Shown here in pieces: positions 34,087 through 43,009 of a DNA stretch of 64,000 nt. Below the pieces are notes generated by a model. It was given only the letters and a program-made list of their open reading frames with translations, did not search any database and was not told where the DNA came from. The DNA is taken from the NCBI GenBank assembly GCA_015063235.1, contig SUSW01000021.1, positions 1 to 64,000 of the forward strand. Direction: 5' to 3'. The stretch's first letter is position 1. Each line of letters opens with the position of its first letter. The DNA comes from Thermoplasmata archaeon. GTDB lineage: Archaea > Thermoplasmatota > Thermoplasmata > Methanomassiliicoccales > Methanomethylophilaceae. A program made the translations under genes and the position numbers.

Positions 34087-34290
34087 ATGGCCGAGTTCAC
34101 AGAGAAGATTCCGCAGCACAGGCATTGTGAGGTCTGCGGTAAAGCATTCATCGGAGAGGGCAAGTTCTGCAGCGACTATTGCAAGGATACTGCCGGGGAC
34201 GATGTCAAGAAGAAACTGCGCAAATATCTGATCCTGGAGATAGTCCTGGTCGGAGTCGTAGTAGTTGCCCTATGGTTCGGTTGGAAATGA
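34087..34290 (+). CDS. Small zinc-ribbon membrane protein (DUF2116-like)
   Basis: 67 residues from ATG 34087. A Cys4 knuckle pair CEVCGKAF...CSDYC (residues 16-32) is followed by a basic stretch (DDVKKKLRKY) and one transmembrane helix (LILEIVLVGVVVVALWFGW). Typical of archaeal DUF2116 zinc-ribbon proteins often near translation or SRP genes. A GTG at 34075 would add four residues. It overlaps the next gene by ATGA. Confidence 0.75.
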   Translation: MAEFTEKIPQHRHCEVCGKAFIGEGKFCSDYCKDTAGDDVKKKLRKYLILEIVLVGVVVVALWFGWK

Positions 34291-35231
34291 TATCCGCAGT
34301 AGCAGGAACATTCAATATACTCCATGACGGACACAAGGCACTGCTCGACAGAGCGCTTGAGGTCGGAGACCTTGTGAGGGTCGGGATAACATCAGACAGG
34401 ATGGCGGCCGAAGGGAGGAAGTCCTTCGTCAGTCTGTACAACCGCAAGGCGGAGCTCTGCAGCTATCTCGACGGAAAGGGCGAATACGAGCTTTTCGAGA
34501 TAGACGACATCTTCGGGCCGGCGGCCATGATGGATGACGTGGACATTCTCGTGGTCTCGGAGGAGACCCTTGGGAACGGAAAGAAGATCAACGAGGAGAG
34601 GGCCAAGCGCGGACTCAGGCCTTTGGAACTGTCGGTCGTACCGTTGGTGAAGGCTCAGACTGGAGAGAAGATCAGCGCCTCATCGATATTGGAGGGCAGC
34701 TACAGCCGGTCCGGAAAGAGAGATGTTATGGATATCGCCGTGGGTTCTGTCAACCATGTCAAGGTGGCTGCGGTGCGTTCGGTCATGGAACGCATATACG
34801 GTGAGGTGAGAGTTGTCGGAGTTGAAGTCTCCAGCGGGGTTCCCCTTCAGCCTTTCGGCGATCAAACACATCAGGGTTCGGTCAACCGTGCCAAGGCAGC
34901 GTTGGGGGATCACGACATGGCCGTCGGTATCGAGGCCGGTGTGTTCGAGATACTTGACGGTCTTTACGATATACAGCACTGCACGATCCTGACCAGGGAC
35001 GGAAGGATGACCTTCGGACAGGGTTCGGGATTCAGGTATCCGGATACCGTTGCGGATCTTGTCAAGAAAGGGATGACCGTCGGCGACGCGATGAAGGAAG
35101 TATACGGAAACACCGAGATCGGAAAGAAGCAGGGTGCCATCGGTCTTCTCAGCAAAGGTCTTCTCGACCGTAAGACCCTGACAGAGCAGTCCGTGATGGC
35201 TGCTATGATACCTCGTTTGGGGGTTGAGTGA
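34287..35231 (+). CDS. coaD: Phosphopantetheine adenylyltransferase fused to DUF84 inosine/xanthosine triphosphatase
   Basis: 314 residues with two domains. Residues 1-145 are an archaeal CoaD nucleotidyltransferase: AGTFNILHDGHKALLDRAL carries the HxGH motif, and TGEKISASSILEG resembles the ISSTxIR-like end. It transfers AMP to 4'-phosphopantetheine in CoA synthesis. Residues 148-314 (MDIAVGSVNHVKVAAVRSVM...GVPLQPFGDQTHQGSVNRAKAAL...MAVGIEAGVFE) are a DUF84/YjjX-type NTPase that removes ITP/XTP. The fusion is in one frame with no linker defects. The start overlaps the zinc-ribbon gene stop. An internal ATG at the domain boundary (about 34728) might allow separate translation. Confidence 0.88.
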   Translation: MISAVAGTFNILHDGHKALLDRALEVGDLVRVGITSDRMAAEGRKSFVSLYNRKAELCSYLDGKGEYELFEIDDIFGPAAMMDDVDILVVSEETLGNGKKINEERAKRGLRPLELSVVPLVKAQTGEKISASSILEGSYSRSGKRDVMDIAVGSVNHVKVAAVRSVMERIYGEVRVVGVEVSSGVPLQPFGDQTHQGSVNRAKAALGDHDMAVGIEAGVFEILDGLYDIQHCTILTRDGRMTFGQGSGFRYPDTVADLVKKGMTVGDAMKEVYGNTEIGKKQGAIGLLSKGLLDRKTLTEQSVMAAMIPRLGVE

Positions 35232-36083
35232 ATGTTCTTCAGAGACAAGGTTCGTGGTGATTCAAGATATCTCAGCGACGGTTCCGCCATCAAGGGCCAT
35301 GCCAGATATGTCATACTGCCCAATGATGAGACTGAGTTGCGCGAAGGCATACGCTATGCCAACAAGGGCAATACAAAGGTGACCATCGCAGGCAACCGTA
35401 CCGGCGGCCGCGGAGGCGCAGTGCCCAGCGGCGGAGACATAATGTCGATGGAATACCTGCGCGGCGTCGTCGGAGTGGGAAAGGACTCTAACGGTATATT
35501 CGTCAGGGCCTTGGCATGTACATCGGTCTCAACCTTCAACGAAATGGTCGCGAATTCGAAGATGGATGTGATCTCGAAACCCTTCGAAGAGGATTATAGG
35601 TCCATGAGATTCCCGGTGAACGCATCGCCGTCATCGACAGTAGGCGGATGCATCGCCGTGAACCGTTCGGATATCCGCAGATATGTCCGCAGCATCAGAG
35701 TGGTCTTCTCGGACGGCACGTTCACCACCATCAAGCGCGGTGAGTCGTTTGCAGACGGCAGGAATATGGTGCTCGTAGCCGGCAGGAACTATTTCTCATT
35801 CAATCTGCCGTCGTACACTTCGGACGGGGTCGTCGGACCGAAGATTGAGGAAGGGATGGATGTCATCGATCTCTTCATAGGTTCCGAGGGGCTGTTCGGG
35901 ATCATCACCGAGGCGGACATCTACATTTCGGAGGATGTCGCGGAAGGCATCACCAACGAATCCGGAAAGATGGAGAACCATCAGATAAAGGATAGATACG
36001 GCCAGAAGGCCGTGGATGAGATAATCAGGATCAAGAGCATCCTCGACCCCAATTACATATTGAATGTTGGTAATCTGATCTGA
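35232..36083 (+). CDS. Compact FAD-binding (PCMH/GlcD-type) protein lacking cap domain
   Basis: 283 residues. The N-terminal FAD-binding PCMH fold is clear: RYVILPNDETELREGIRYANKGNTKVTIAGNRTGGRGG, then GCIAVNRSD, VRSIRVVFSDGTF and LFIGSEGLFGIITEADIYI. Normal glycolate/lactate dehydrogenases have about 200 more residues (substrate-binding cap) before the C-terminal helix. Here the terminal signature LDPNYILNVGNLI follows almost at once, so the cap is missing. No frameshift or stop is seen, so this is either a genuine minimal family or an old internal deletion. It could act with a separate substrate subunit. Starts one base after coaD stops. Confidence 0.75.
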   Translation: MFFRDKVRGDSRYLSDGSAIKGHARYVILPNDETELREGIRYANKGNTKVTIAGNRTGGRGGAVPSGGDIMSMEYLRGVVGVGKDSNGIFVRALACTSVSTFNEMVANSKMDVISKPFEEDYRSMRFPVNASPSSTVGGCIAVNRSDIRRYVRSIRVVFSDGTFTTIKRGESFADGRNMVLVAGRNYFSFNLPSYTSDGVVGPKIEEGMDVIDLFIGSEGLFGIITEADIYISEDVAEGITNESGKMENHQIKDRYGQKAVDEIIRIKSILDPNYILNVGNLI

Positions 36084-36542
36084 TCAGAGGGATCTGGCCT
36101 TCTCAAGGACCTTTTCGACATGGCCGTCGACCTTGACCTTCTTCCAGGCAGCTTCGACTTTGCCGTCAGCACCTACGATGAATGTGGATCTGACGGTCCC
36201 CGTGGTCTCCTTGCCGTACATCATCTTGGTTCCCCATGCCCCGGATTCCTCCAGAAGCTTGTGGTCGGGATCGCTCAGAAGTTTGATCCTCAGTTCCTTC
36301 GAATCGACGAATTTCCTGTGCGACGCCACCGAATCCTTGCTGACTCCGATGATCTGGATACCGAGAGTTTCGAAAGCATCCTTGTTCTCGCTGAACGCGA
36401 CTGCCTCCCTTGTGCATCCTGAGGTGTTGTCCTTGGGATAGAAGTAGATCACGTATCTCTTTCCTGCCAGTGTCTTACTGTCGAAGGTGTCTCCGTTCTC
36501 ATCCTGGAGAACGAACGCCGGGAATTTATCGCCTGCTTCCAT
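36084..36542 (-). CDS. bcp: Thioredoxin-dependent peroxiredoxin (Bcp/PrxQ type)
   Basis: 152 residues. The peroxidatic Cys lies in YPKDNTSGCTREAVAF (about residue 45). PrxQ-type enzymes have a resolving Cys five residues later, which is replaced here (SGCTREAV, no second Cys), indicating a 1-Cys mode. PAFVLQDENGDTF and GVSKDSVASHRKF are family typical. Reduces H2O2 and organic peroxides. Convergent with the FAD protein, which ends at the adjacent base. Confidence 0.88.
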   Translation of the reverse strand: MEAGDKFPAFVLQDENGDTFDSKTLAGKRYVIYFYPKDNTSGCTREAVAFSENKDAFETLGIQIIGVSKDSVASHRKFVDSKELRIKLLSDPDHKLLEESGAWGTKMMYGKETTGTVRSTFIVGADGKVEAAWKKVKVDGHVEKVLEKARSL

Positions 36543-36546
36543 GTTA

Positions 36547-38205
36547 TCAGAACATCGTATCCTTGTGCTCGGCTATAATAGGTCCGAGGTCGATCTCGAG
36601 GAATGCGATGGGATGGGCGATCTCATAGCCTGTGACCACATCGATGGCCATCTCTCCGAACATTCCGATGGACTTGCCTTTGAAGTATATCTCCGCACCT
36701 CTGCCGTCGATGAACGTTTTGATATCGGTGGGCTTGAGCTCGTACTCGCAGCCCAACTCCCTGAGGACGGATTCGGTTATGGATTTGATTCCGGTGAAAG
36801 ATACCTTTGAAGCCGTCTCCATGGCGCAGAGGTGTGCTTCCGTGACATTGTTCCTGACGACGTTGCCTACTTCGAAGATCCTCTGGGGGAGGTCGCGGTG
36901 CTTGTTGTGCTTCAGGATATTTACCAGGCTGGGCATGAGGTAAGTCCTGAGGCAGGTGACATCCTCGGTCGCTGGGTTCAAAACCCTGACGTTGTCGAGC
37001 CACGGGAGCTTGGATATCTCATATTCGTCTTTGTCGTTGATGAGCGTGAGTGTCATGACCTCCATGAATCCGAGGCCGACCATGACGTCCCTGATGTTCT
37101 CGGAGAACGAATTGATGGGCTCAAGTCCGCCGGAGGTCTGTCTCAGCGAGTACACCCCGCCGAAGTTCTCGAATCCGTAGCCTACCGCGACATCCTCAAA
37201 GAGGTCGACCTTGTGCATGATGTCGAGCCTGTAGGTGGGTACGGTCACATGCATCGTATCGCCGTGGAATTTCGCATCGAGACCCATCTTGTTCAGTGCC
37301 TTCACCATGTCTGTAGGTGTGAGCTTCGTTCCCAGATATCTGTTGCATTCCGCCGCAGAGAATGTGTAAGTCTCGGGCGTGAAATCCGGGGACTGGAAGG
37401 TTACGTTGCCTGAATGCATGGTGACGGATTCGATCTTTCCTCCGCGTTCCGCCAGAGATGTGCAGACGATGTCCAACGCTCCCTTGACGGCTTTCCTGTC
37501 GAATCCGGTCACATCGATGAAGAGGTTTTTCGTCTCCGTCGTCACAGTGGTGAGCGATCCGTTGATGATAGGAGGGAACGAGAGGACGTTGTTGTCCCTG
37601 TCCAGGATGATGGGGTACTGATCATAGCCTTTGAGGAGGTGAGCGTAGTCGCGTCCCTTCTCGTGTTTCGTGAGGATCTCCTCCATGTCCATCTCCTCGG
37701 TCTTCGCCAGGGGGACAAATCTGATGGAGTGGGGCTCCGCAAGCCTGTATGTGAACGGAGCGTTTACCTTGTCGAGATCGTGGATTCCGATGGCGAGCTT
37801 CTTCCTCTTCCTCCCGATGGTGGTGTGGAGCTTCTCCTGCATCTCCATGATCGACTTCAGCATGTTCTCGTCGATATCCACTCCGCGGACGATTCCGCAG
37901 AGGAAGTAGGGTCTGACATCCTTGACAGATTTGTCGATGAAAACCTCAGAGCCTGATTTCTTGACCTCGTATGTCTTCATCCCAGTCTCCAGGCCGAGGA
38001 AGGCCCTCATACTCCTGGCAGTTCCTTCGACGGAATACATGTCGGGGCGGTCCGGGAAGAATTCTACGGACATATCGTCGCATCCCGCTTCGGCGTGCTC
38101 GATATCGGCTCCGATCATCGGGATTCTATCGGTCAGTGTCTCCATAGGTACGTCCTGGCCGATCAGTGTGCACAGGTCGCTGTACTTGAAGCTAATTACA
38201 GGCAT
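36547..38205 (-). CDS. pheT: Phenylalanyl-tRNA synthetase beta subunit
   Basis: 552 residues, archaeal/eukaryal length. Start at ATG 38205 (MPVISFKYSDLCTLIGQDV). B3/B4 editing region near 100-260 (VRPYFLCGIVRGV...HDLDKVNAPFTYR...RDYAHLLKGYDQYPIILD), B5 domain (AAECNRYLGTKLTPTDMVKALNKMGLDAKFHGDTMHVTVPTYRLDIMHKVDLFEDVAVGYG), and the catalytic-like C-terminal part (VRVLNPATEDVTCLRTYLMPSLVNILKHN). Forms the alpha2beta2 enzyme charging tRNA-Phe. An upstream in-frame ATG extension lacks signals. The alpha subunit is not in the window. Confidence 0.94.
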   Translation of the reverse strand: MPVISFKYSDLCTLIGQDVPMETLTDRIPMIGADIEHAEAGCDDMSVEFFPDRPDMYSVEGTARSMRAFLGLETGMKTYEVKKSGSEVFIDKSVKDVRPYFLCGIVRGVDIDENMLKSIMEMQEKLHTTIGRKRKKLAIGIHDLDKVNAPFTYRLAEPHSIRFVPLAKTEEMDMEEILTKHEKGRDYAHLLKGYDQYPIILDRDNNVLSFPPIINGSLTTVTTETKNLFIDVTGFDRKAVKGALDIVCTSLAERGGKIESVTMHSGNVTFQSPDFTPETYTFSAAECNRYLGTKLTPTDMVKALNKMGLDAKFHGDTMHVTVPTYRLDIMHKVDLFEDVAVGYGFENFGGVYSLRQTSGGLEPINSFSENIRDVMVGLGFMEVMTLTLINDKDEYEISKLPWLDNVRVLNPATEDVTCLRTYLMPSLVNILKHNKHRDLPQRIFEVGNVVRNNVTEAHLCAMETASKVSFTGIKSITESVLRELGCEYELKPTDIKTFIDGRGAEIYFKGKSIGMFGEMAIDVVTGYEIAHPIAFLEIDLGPIIAEHKDTMF

Positions 38206-38269
38206 GCAACCTCGATGCGGACTATCGTAAATAAAAGTAAGCGCGCGTGCGCGCACTATTTTGGAAAGA

Positions 38270-39424
38270 TCATCTGCCCAATGCCTTGTGCGCCTGACCC
38301 AATTGGCCTGCGGCTTGGGCTGCGAGTGTGGAGAGCTCTCCTGCCAATACGGTGGATGCCACGATCTCGGCTAGCTTCTTCGCCTTGCCGTCGCCCTTAC
38401 ATCCTATCATCTGCAGCGCTTCGGACTGGCAGGGAAGCGATGTGCCTCCTCCGACGGTACCTACTTCGACTGCAGGCATACGTACGCAGATGTACAGGTC
38501 GCCGCCTACATCCTCGCAAGTGGTGGCCGTCATGCTGCCTCCTACGACCTGTGCGGGATCCTGTCCCGTGGCTATGTACAGGGCTGCGACCATGTTGGCG
38601 GCGTGTGCGTTGGCTCCGAGTGTGCCAGACAGGCTGCTGCCCACCAGGTTCTTCCTGTAGTTGGTCTCCACGATCGCATCGGTCGTGGTATGGAGTTTTT
38701 CTGAAACTATGTTCTTCGGGATGGTCGCCTCTGCGATGGCAATCTTCCCTCTGCCCTCTATCATGTTGATGGCGGCGGGTTTCTTATCGGAGCACATGTT
38801 CCCCGACACCGATATCATCACAGCGCCCGTCTCCTTCTCGATGAGTCTGCATACGGCCTCCGAAGCGATGGTGGCCATGTTCATCCCCATGGCGTCGCCG
38901 GTGCTGAACGAGAATCTAATGTAAAGGCTCCTTCCGTCGGGGAAGAATTCCATCCCCTGCAACTCCCCGTGGGATGTGGTATCTGCAACGGCGGCATCGA
39001 TCTGATCAAGGTGGTTGTCTACCCAATCCATCACCTCTCTCGAGTGCTTTATGCCGTTGACCCTGAATACAGGTGCGCGGGTCATCATGTCCGAGAACAC
39101 GAACGCGTTCGCACCGCCCGATGCCGAGATGACCGACATCCCTCTGGATATGGAGGCGACAAGCGCACCTTCCGTAGTGGCCAGGGGTATGAGGAACTCG
39201 CCTTTGGCATGATCCCCGTTGATCTTCATCGGACCGGCATATCCCAGAGGGATCTGGACAGCTCCGATCATGTTCTCTATGTTCTTGGCAGCCATCTCCG
39301 CTTCAAACCCATAGTTCCCGATAGTGCTCAGTGATACTCCGGTGTAGTTCTCAGCGGCTCTGCGGCGCTCTTTAACATCCGCCTTGGTCTTCCCGCGGTT
39401 CTTCAGCCCGTCGTTGTCTGCCAT
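38270..39424 (-). CDS. hmgA: HMG-CoA reductase (class I)
   Basis: 384 residues. NADPH-dependent reduction of HMG-CoA to mevalonate for archaeal lipid synthesis. Conserved motifs: ENMIGAVQIPLGYAGP (substrate Glu), GDAMGMNMATIAS (nucleotide site), TEGALVASISRG, SDKKPAAINMIEGRGK (catalytic Lys), GSSLSGTLGANAHAANMVAALYIATGQDPAQVV, and VGTVGGGTSLPCQSE. The C-terminal His expected near the end is in LGQAHKALG. Monocistronic; a CG-alternating tract lies between it and pheT. Confidence 0.95.
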   Translation of the reverse strand: MADNDGLKNRGKTKADVKERRRAAENYTGVSLSTIGNYGFEAEMAAKNIENMIGAVQIPLGYAGPMKINGDHAKGEFLIPLATTEGALVASISRGMSVISASGGANAFVFSDMMTRAPVFRVNGIKHSREVMDWVDNHLDQIDAAVADTTSHGELQGMEFFPDGRSLYIRFSFSTGDAMGMNMATIASEAVCRLIEKETGAVMISVSGNMCSDKKPAAINMIEGRGKIAIAEATIPKNIVSEKLHTTTDAIVETNYRKNLVGSSLSGTLGANAHAANMVAALYIATGQDPAQVVGGSMTATTCEDVGGDLYICVRMPAVEVGTVGGGTSLPCQSEALQMIGCKGDGKAKKLAEIVASTVLAGELSTLAAQAAGQLGQAHKALGR

Positions 39425-39475
39425 GCCAGTATGATGATTTTATTGGTATAAAAGGAATCGAGGAAGAAGGGATTT

Positions 39476-39495
39476 CTCCCGTCTCTCGACGGGAG
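39476..39495. terminator. Terminator of the permease gene
   Basis: CTCCCGTC-TCTC-GACGGGAG, 8-bp perfect stem just downstream of the permease stop on the minus strand, followed leftward by AT-rich sequence. Confidence 0.6.
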
Positions 39496-39505
39496 ATGTT
39501 TAGTT

Positions 39506-40966
39506 TCAGTTGTCCCAGTTGACACCGTTGGGAATGTCGGGGTGCTTTTCGTGGTTCCACTTCTGGATTCCGTACCAGATGGGCACGTAGATAAGGATGG
39601 AGAATGCTGCGATGACGCAGTATGCTACTCCGGAGTACGTGTAGAGGTACCAGAACAGCGATGGCAGGAAGAGGAAGAACTCCAAGATGACGATTCCCGT
39701 GGAGATTCCGACGAATCCCTTGGGGCACTTGTAGATCCTCTCAACATCCTTGAAGCGGGGGTCCTTGCGCGACTTGATGAAGGCCAGCTGACAGAGTCCG
39801 TGGGTGATGACGTATCCGGGACAGGAGATTGCGAGGGTCTCGCTTGCTGTGAGTCCTGAGAGGATGACGAGGAATCCTGCTCCTGCCTGGAAGAGCAGAG
39901 CGTTTACGGGAACTCCGTATTTGTTGGTCTTTGAGAGCCAGAGGGGCATGTGTCCGTTGGAGGCCATGACCTGGATGGTCCTCGAACAGCCCTGCATTGA
40001 GGTCTGGACGATGACGATCATTCCGACCATCAGGAGTAGTGTGGCTATGAGTCCGACTGTTTCGCCGAAGCTGTTCTCGGCGATGACGGCAAGACTGGTC
40101 GCCCCTGCTGCTTCGATTCCCTCGGGTCCGAGTGTTCCGTACACTGCGAATGAGATGAGGAAGTACAGGACAAGACATGCGATACCGCACATGATGAGTG
40201 CCTTGGGGACATCCTTTGCGGGCTCCTTGTATTCGGCACCGTATGTGGCTGCGGTCTCCCAACCTACTGCGCTCCACTGAGCGATGGTCAGAAGCGAGAG
40301 GATGAGAAGGAAGGCGTTGCCGTCCCAGACCCAGTCTGTAGGTGTGAATTTGTCGATTATGACGTCCATGTGGAAGTCTCCCATGACGAAGGGTGCGCAG
40401 ACTATGACCACAAGGGGTATGATTGTGAAAAGTGTGAGGATCATCTGGAATTTGGCCCCTCCCTCCAGTCCCTTCAGACTGGTTCCGATGGTGTAAGAGT
40501 ATACCGCTACACCGAGGAGGAGGTAGAATCCTGTTTCCATCCAGCCTTCCAGTTGAAGGTCGAATGCGTCGATAAGGTAGTAACCTACCATGATAGTGAA
40601 GATCGGGATGACAGTGAACCATGCGACGAAATAGCTCCATGCGCCTAAGGCCCCTATGAGTCTGCCTGTGTTGATCTTTTTGTTCTTATACTTCTCATCA
40701 TCCTCGAAGACATACTGGATGGATCCTCCCATTCCAGCGACTCCGAATGTTGCGCACAACTCTCCGATAGGGAGGTTGATGAAGAATCCTGAGATAACCG
40801 ATATCACCCAGACCGCAATGCTCATTCCCCAGAGAGGGATGGACATATCTGCGATCGAAGGCATGATAAGGATAGGAACTCCCATCGCAACGATGAGACC
40901 CTGCTTCCATGTGAGCGTACGGGCCAACTGGCCTGCACCTGACTGGGCTTCTGCTGTTTCAGACAT
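39506..40966 (-). CDS. APC-family amino acid/amine permease, candidate methylamine transporter
   Basis: 486 residues with about 12 transmembrane helices. The first are GLIVAMGVPILIMPSIADM, WGMSIAVWVISVISGFFINL, LIGALGAWSYFVAWFTVIPIFTIMVGYYLI; TM6 region has WSAVGWETAATYGAEYKEPAKDVPKA, the conserved APC stretch. It lies on the same strand as, and downstream of, chlDI, within the mttBC locus. Its promoter carries the ATGTTGA motif shared with mttB. Import of trimethylamine is therefore a reasonable but unproven guess; amino acids are the alternative. GAGGTGA precedes the ATG. Confidence 0.8.
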   Translation of the reverse strand: MSETAEAQSGAGQLARTLTWKQGLIVAMGVPILIMPSIADMSIPLWGMSIAVWVISVISGFFINLPIGELCATFGVAGMGGSIQYVFEDDEKYKNKKINTGRLIGALGAWSYFVAWFTVIPIFTIMVGYYLIDAFDLQLEGWMETGFYLLLGVAVYSYTIGTSLKGLEGGAKFQMILTLFTIIPLVVIVCAPFVMGDFHMDVIIDKFTPTDWVWDGNAFLLILSLLTIAQWSAVGWETAATYGAEYKEPAKDVPKALIMCGIACLVLYFLISFAVYGTLGPEGIEAAGATSLAVIAENSFGETVGLIATLLLMVGMIVIVQTSMQGCSRTIQVMASNGHMPLWLSKTNKYGVPVNALLFQAGAGFLVILSGLTASETLAISCPGYVITHGLCQLAFIKSRKDPRFKDVERIYKCPKGFVGISTGIVILEFFLFLPSLFWYLYTYSGVAYCVIAAFSILIYVPIWYGIQKWNHEKHPDIPNGVNWDN

Positions 40967-41080
40967 ATTTTCACCTCAGTTCGATGCCATGCCAATAGGG
41001 GCTGCTGCCAGACGTCCCCTAGAGTCCTTCTTTCATAGCGCTCGTTCTGTTAAGATTGAGAAGTTTATCCATCAATATAA

Positions 41081-41104
41081 ATGTTGAGTACTCCATATTT
41101 ATAG
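41081..41104 (-). promoter_or_regulatory. Permease promoter with TACTCAACAT motif
   Basis: On the minus strand a TATA box (CTATAAATAT, 41104-41095) is followed directly by GAGTACTCAACAT (41093-41081), placing the motif at the expected transcription start. The same ATGTTGA/TCAACAT word is repeated in the mttB control region. Confidence 0.5.
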
Positions 41105-41140
41105 TGCTGGCCAATTTAAAACAATATAAATATAGAAAAC

Positions 41141-41162
41141 GGTCCAGAAGTCTGGACCTTTG
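41141..41162 (-). terminator. Terminator of chlD
   Basis: GGTCCAG-AAGT-CTGGACC hairpin at 41141-41158, directly after the chlD stop, followed on the minus strand by an AT-rich tract (GTTTTCTATATTTATATTG). Confidence 0.65.
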
Positions 41163-41168
41163 GGTTTT

Positions 41169-42995
41169 TCAAAGGATGTTGTCGGACGATCTCAGGTCCT
41201 CGAGCTTATAGTAAGGGGCCTCGAGGGCATAGGACAATCTGAGAGCTTTCTCGTTGGGCTCGTTGGATACCTTCGTATCTACGAGTACACAGTCCATCCT
41301 GTCAAGACGGAGGTGCGATGCTATCTCTATCGATTCCTCAAGAGGGTCGTTGCCTTCCGTGAGCGCAATATTGGCTCCGGCATCGGTCATCAGGATCACG
41401 AAGGCCACATCTGAGGGATGCTTTCTGAGATACTGCCCCACATACTGATGCATGAAGGACAGGGCTTCGCTCAGAGGGGTCTTCTTTCCCGTGGGGATGT
41501 CATCCACTACCTTCTTGACACCGCCGACCGAACGGGTCGGAGGGAGAAGCATGCCTACGAATTCTTCGTTGAAGGTCATGACAGCAACGCTGTCTTTACG
41601 GACATAGTGGTCGGCCAGCATCGACATTATTGCGGCCTTCACAGCACGCATGCGGGCTCTGATGACCAGCGATCCGCTGTTGTCCACCATGAAGAAGAAC
41701 AGGCATGAGGTATGCTTCTCACGAACCTTCTGTCTGAGGTCCGACGGCATGATTATGACGCCGTCCCTTCCGGTGAGCTCTCTGCGGCGGTTCTGATACG
41801 GTGCCGCGGTACGGATCGTGGCATCGATGGCGAGATCCTCTGTCGAATCATTGGCCGGACGGGACGAGACATATCTCCCCTCCTTTCCTGCACCTTTTAT
41901 GAAACGGCGCAGCTGCTGTGCGTCCATTTGATTCTTCTTCTTACGGCTGTCATCCAACAGGTCGATGGTGTCGAAGATCTTGTCCATCTCCAGGACGACC
42001 TTCTCGTCCGGATCATCGCTATCCTTGCGCAATTTGACAGGCTCGGAACCTGGTGTTTCGGAAACGGGGGTAGGCGTTTCGTCGTACATGTCGTCTTTCT
42101 TCATCTTGTCGACGAACTCCTTACGTTCGTCATGGATGAAACGCTTCATATGCGAATCACCGAAGAACAGGACCCGGTCCTCCACCATCTTCGGATCCTT
42201 CTTATGTCTGGTGCGGCGGTGTATGACGCATACCCTGAGGGCGAAGGACAGGTCGTCTTCATTAACCTCGGTCCTTCCGTCAAGAGCGGCTGATGCCTTG
42301 CACACTCTGGCCACTGCGAGCTCGCCGCGGTGTCCCTGCATGCCGAACCTGTCGCCAGCTTCAACTATGGCCTCTAGGATGCTGTCGTCTATGGTCACTT
42401 TGCTGATGATAGATTTGGCCTTCTCGATGCTGTCGATCAGCTTCTCATCTATCTTCCCCTCTTCGAACGTATCGGAGTATACTGCCTTCATCACATCCAC
42501 TCTCTTCTTGCAGTCCGGATCACGGGGGATGACCACACACATGTCGAACAGGTCGTTCAGCGATGATGACAACGGCTGCTCGCGATCGTTGGCCGTCGCC
42601 ACTATACGTACCGAGCAGGGGTATGATTTGGATACGCCTTCCCTTTCGATATGGACCTCTCCTCTGCAGGCCGACTCCATCAGTGTAAGGGAGGTGTTCC
42701 TGGGCAGTAGGTTGATGTCATCCACTAACAGTATTCCACTGTCCCCGCCGAGAAGTCCTGGTTCGAACTGGGCAACACCTGTCGTGAGCATCTCTTCCAG
42801 GTTTATGCTTCCGAACAGCTGCTCATCCGTGATGTTCTGGGGCACCACCTTAGCCCTTTTGCCTGTGCATGCCCACGAGAATGAGTGGATGAACGATGAT
42901 TTACCGGAACCTGAAGGTCCTTTGATTAAGACGCCGTGGAGGTCGGGGCTGGCCATAAGGCACGTCAGTGCGCGGAGGGCATCCTCCATCCCCAC
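41169..42995 (-). CDS. chlD: Magnesium/cobalt chelatase subunit ChlD-like (AAA+ plus VWA)
   Basis: 608 residues from GTG 42995 (ATG two codons later). AAA+ domain: Walker A GPSGSGKSS near residue 25, Walker B-like ILLVDDINLL near 90, and ATANDREQPLSSSLNDLFDM. Acidic, charged linker (residues 270-400). C-terminal von Willebrand A domain with intact MIDAS residues: DNSGS, the Thr in GKKTPLSEAL, and the Asp in LMTDAG. ChlI/ChlD pairs drive metal insertion by ChlH or CobN. In a methylamine user the corrinoid (CobN, cobalt) role is likelier than chlorophyll; the large subunit is not in the window. Confidence 0.88.
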   Translation of the reverse strand: MGMEDALRALTCLMASPDLHGVLIKGPSGSGKSSFIHSFSWACTGKRAKVVPQNITDEQLFGSINLEEMLTTGVAQFEPGLLGGDSGILLVDDINLLPRNTSLTLMESACRGEVHIEREGVSKSYPCSVRIVATANDREQPLSSSLNDLFDMCVVIPRDPDCKKRVDVMKAVYSDTFEEGKIDEKLIDSIEKAKSIISKVTIDDSILEAIVEAGDRFGMQGHRGELAVARVCKASAALDGRTEVNEDDLSFALRVCVIHRRTRHKKDPKMVEDRVLFFGDSHMKRFIHDERKEFVDKMKKDDMYDETPTPVSETPGSEPVKLRKDSDDPDEKVVLEMDKIFDTIDLLDDSRKKKNQMDAQQLRRFIKGAGKEGRYVSSRPANDSTEDLAIDATIRTAAPYQNRRRELTGRDGVIIMPSDLRQKVREKHTSCLFFFMVDNSGSLVIRARMRAVKAAIMSMLADHYVRKDSVAVMTFNEEFVGMLLPPTRSVGGVKKVVDDIPTGKKTPLSEALSFMHQYVGQYLRKHPSDVAFVILMTDAGANIALTEGNDPLEESIEIASHLRLDRMDCVLVDTKVSNEPNEKALRLSYALEAPYYKLEDLRSSDNIL

Positions 42996-43009
42996 GAATT
43001 GATCGGTAC

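Noticed and set aside
34087-34290. Selenocysteine or programmed frameshift in the srp54-coaD operon
   Set aside because: All overlaps are ordinary ATGA couplings and every frame is intact.
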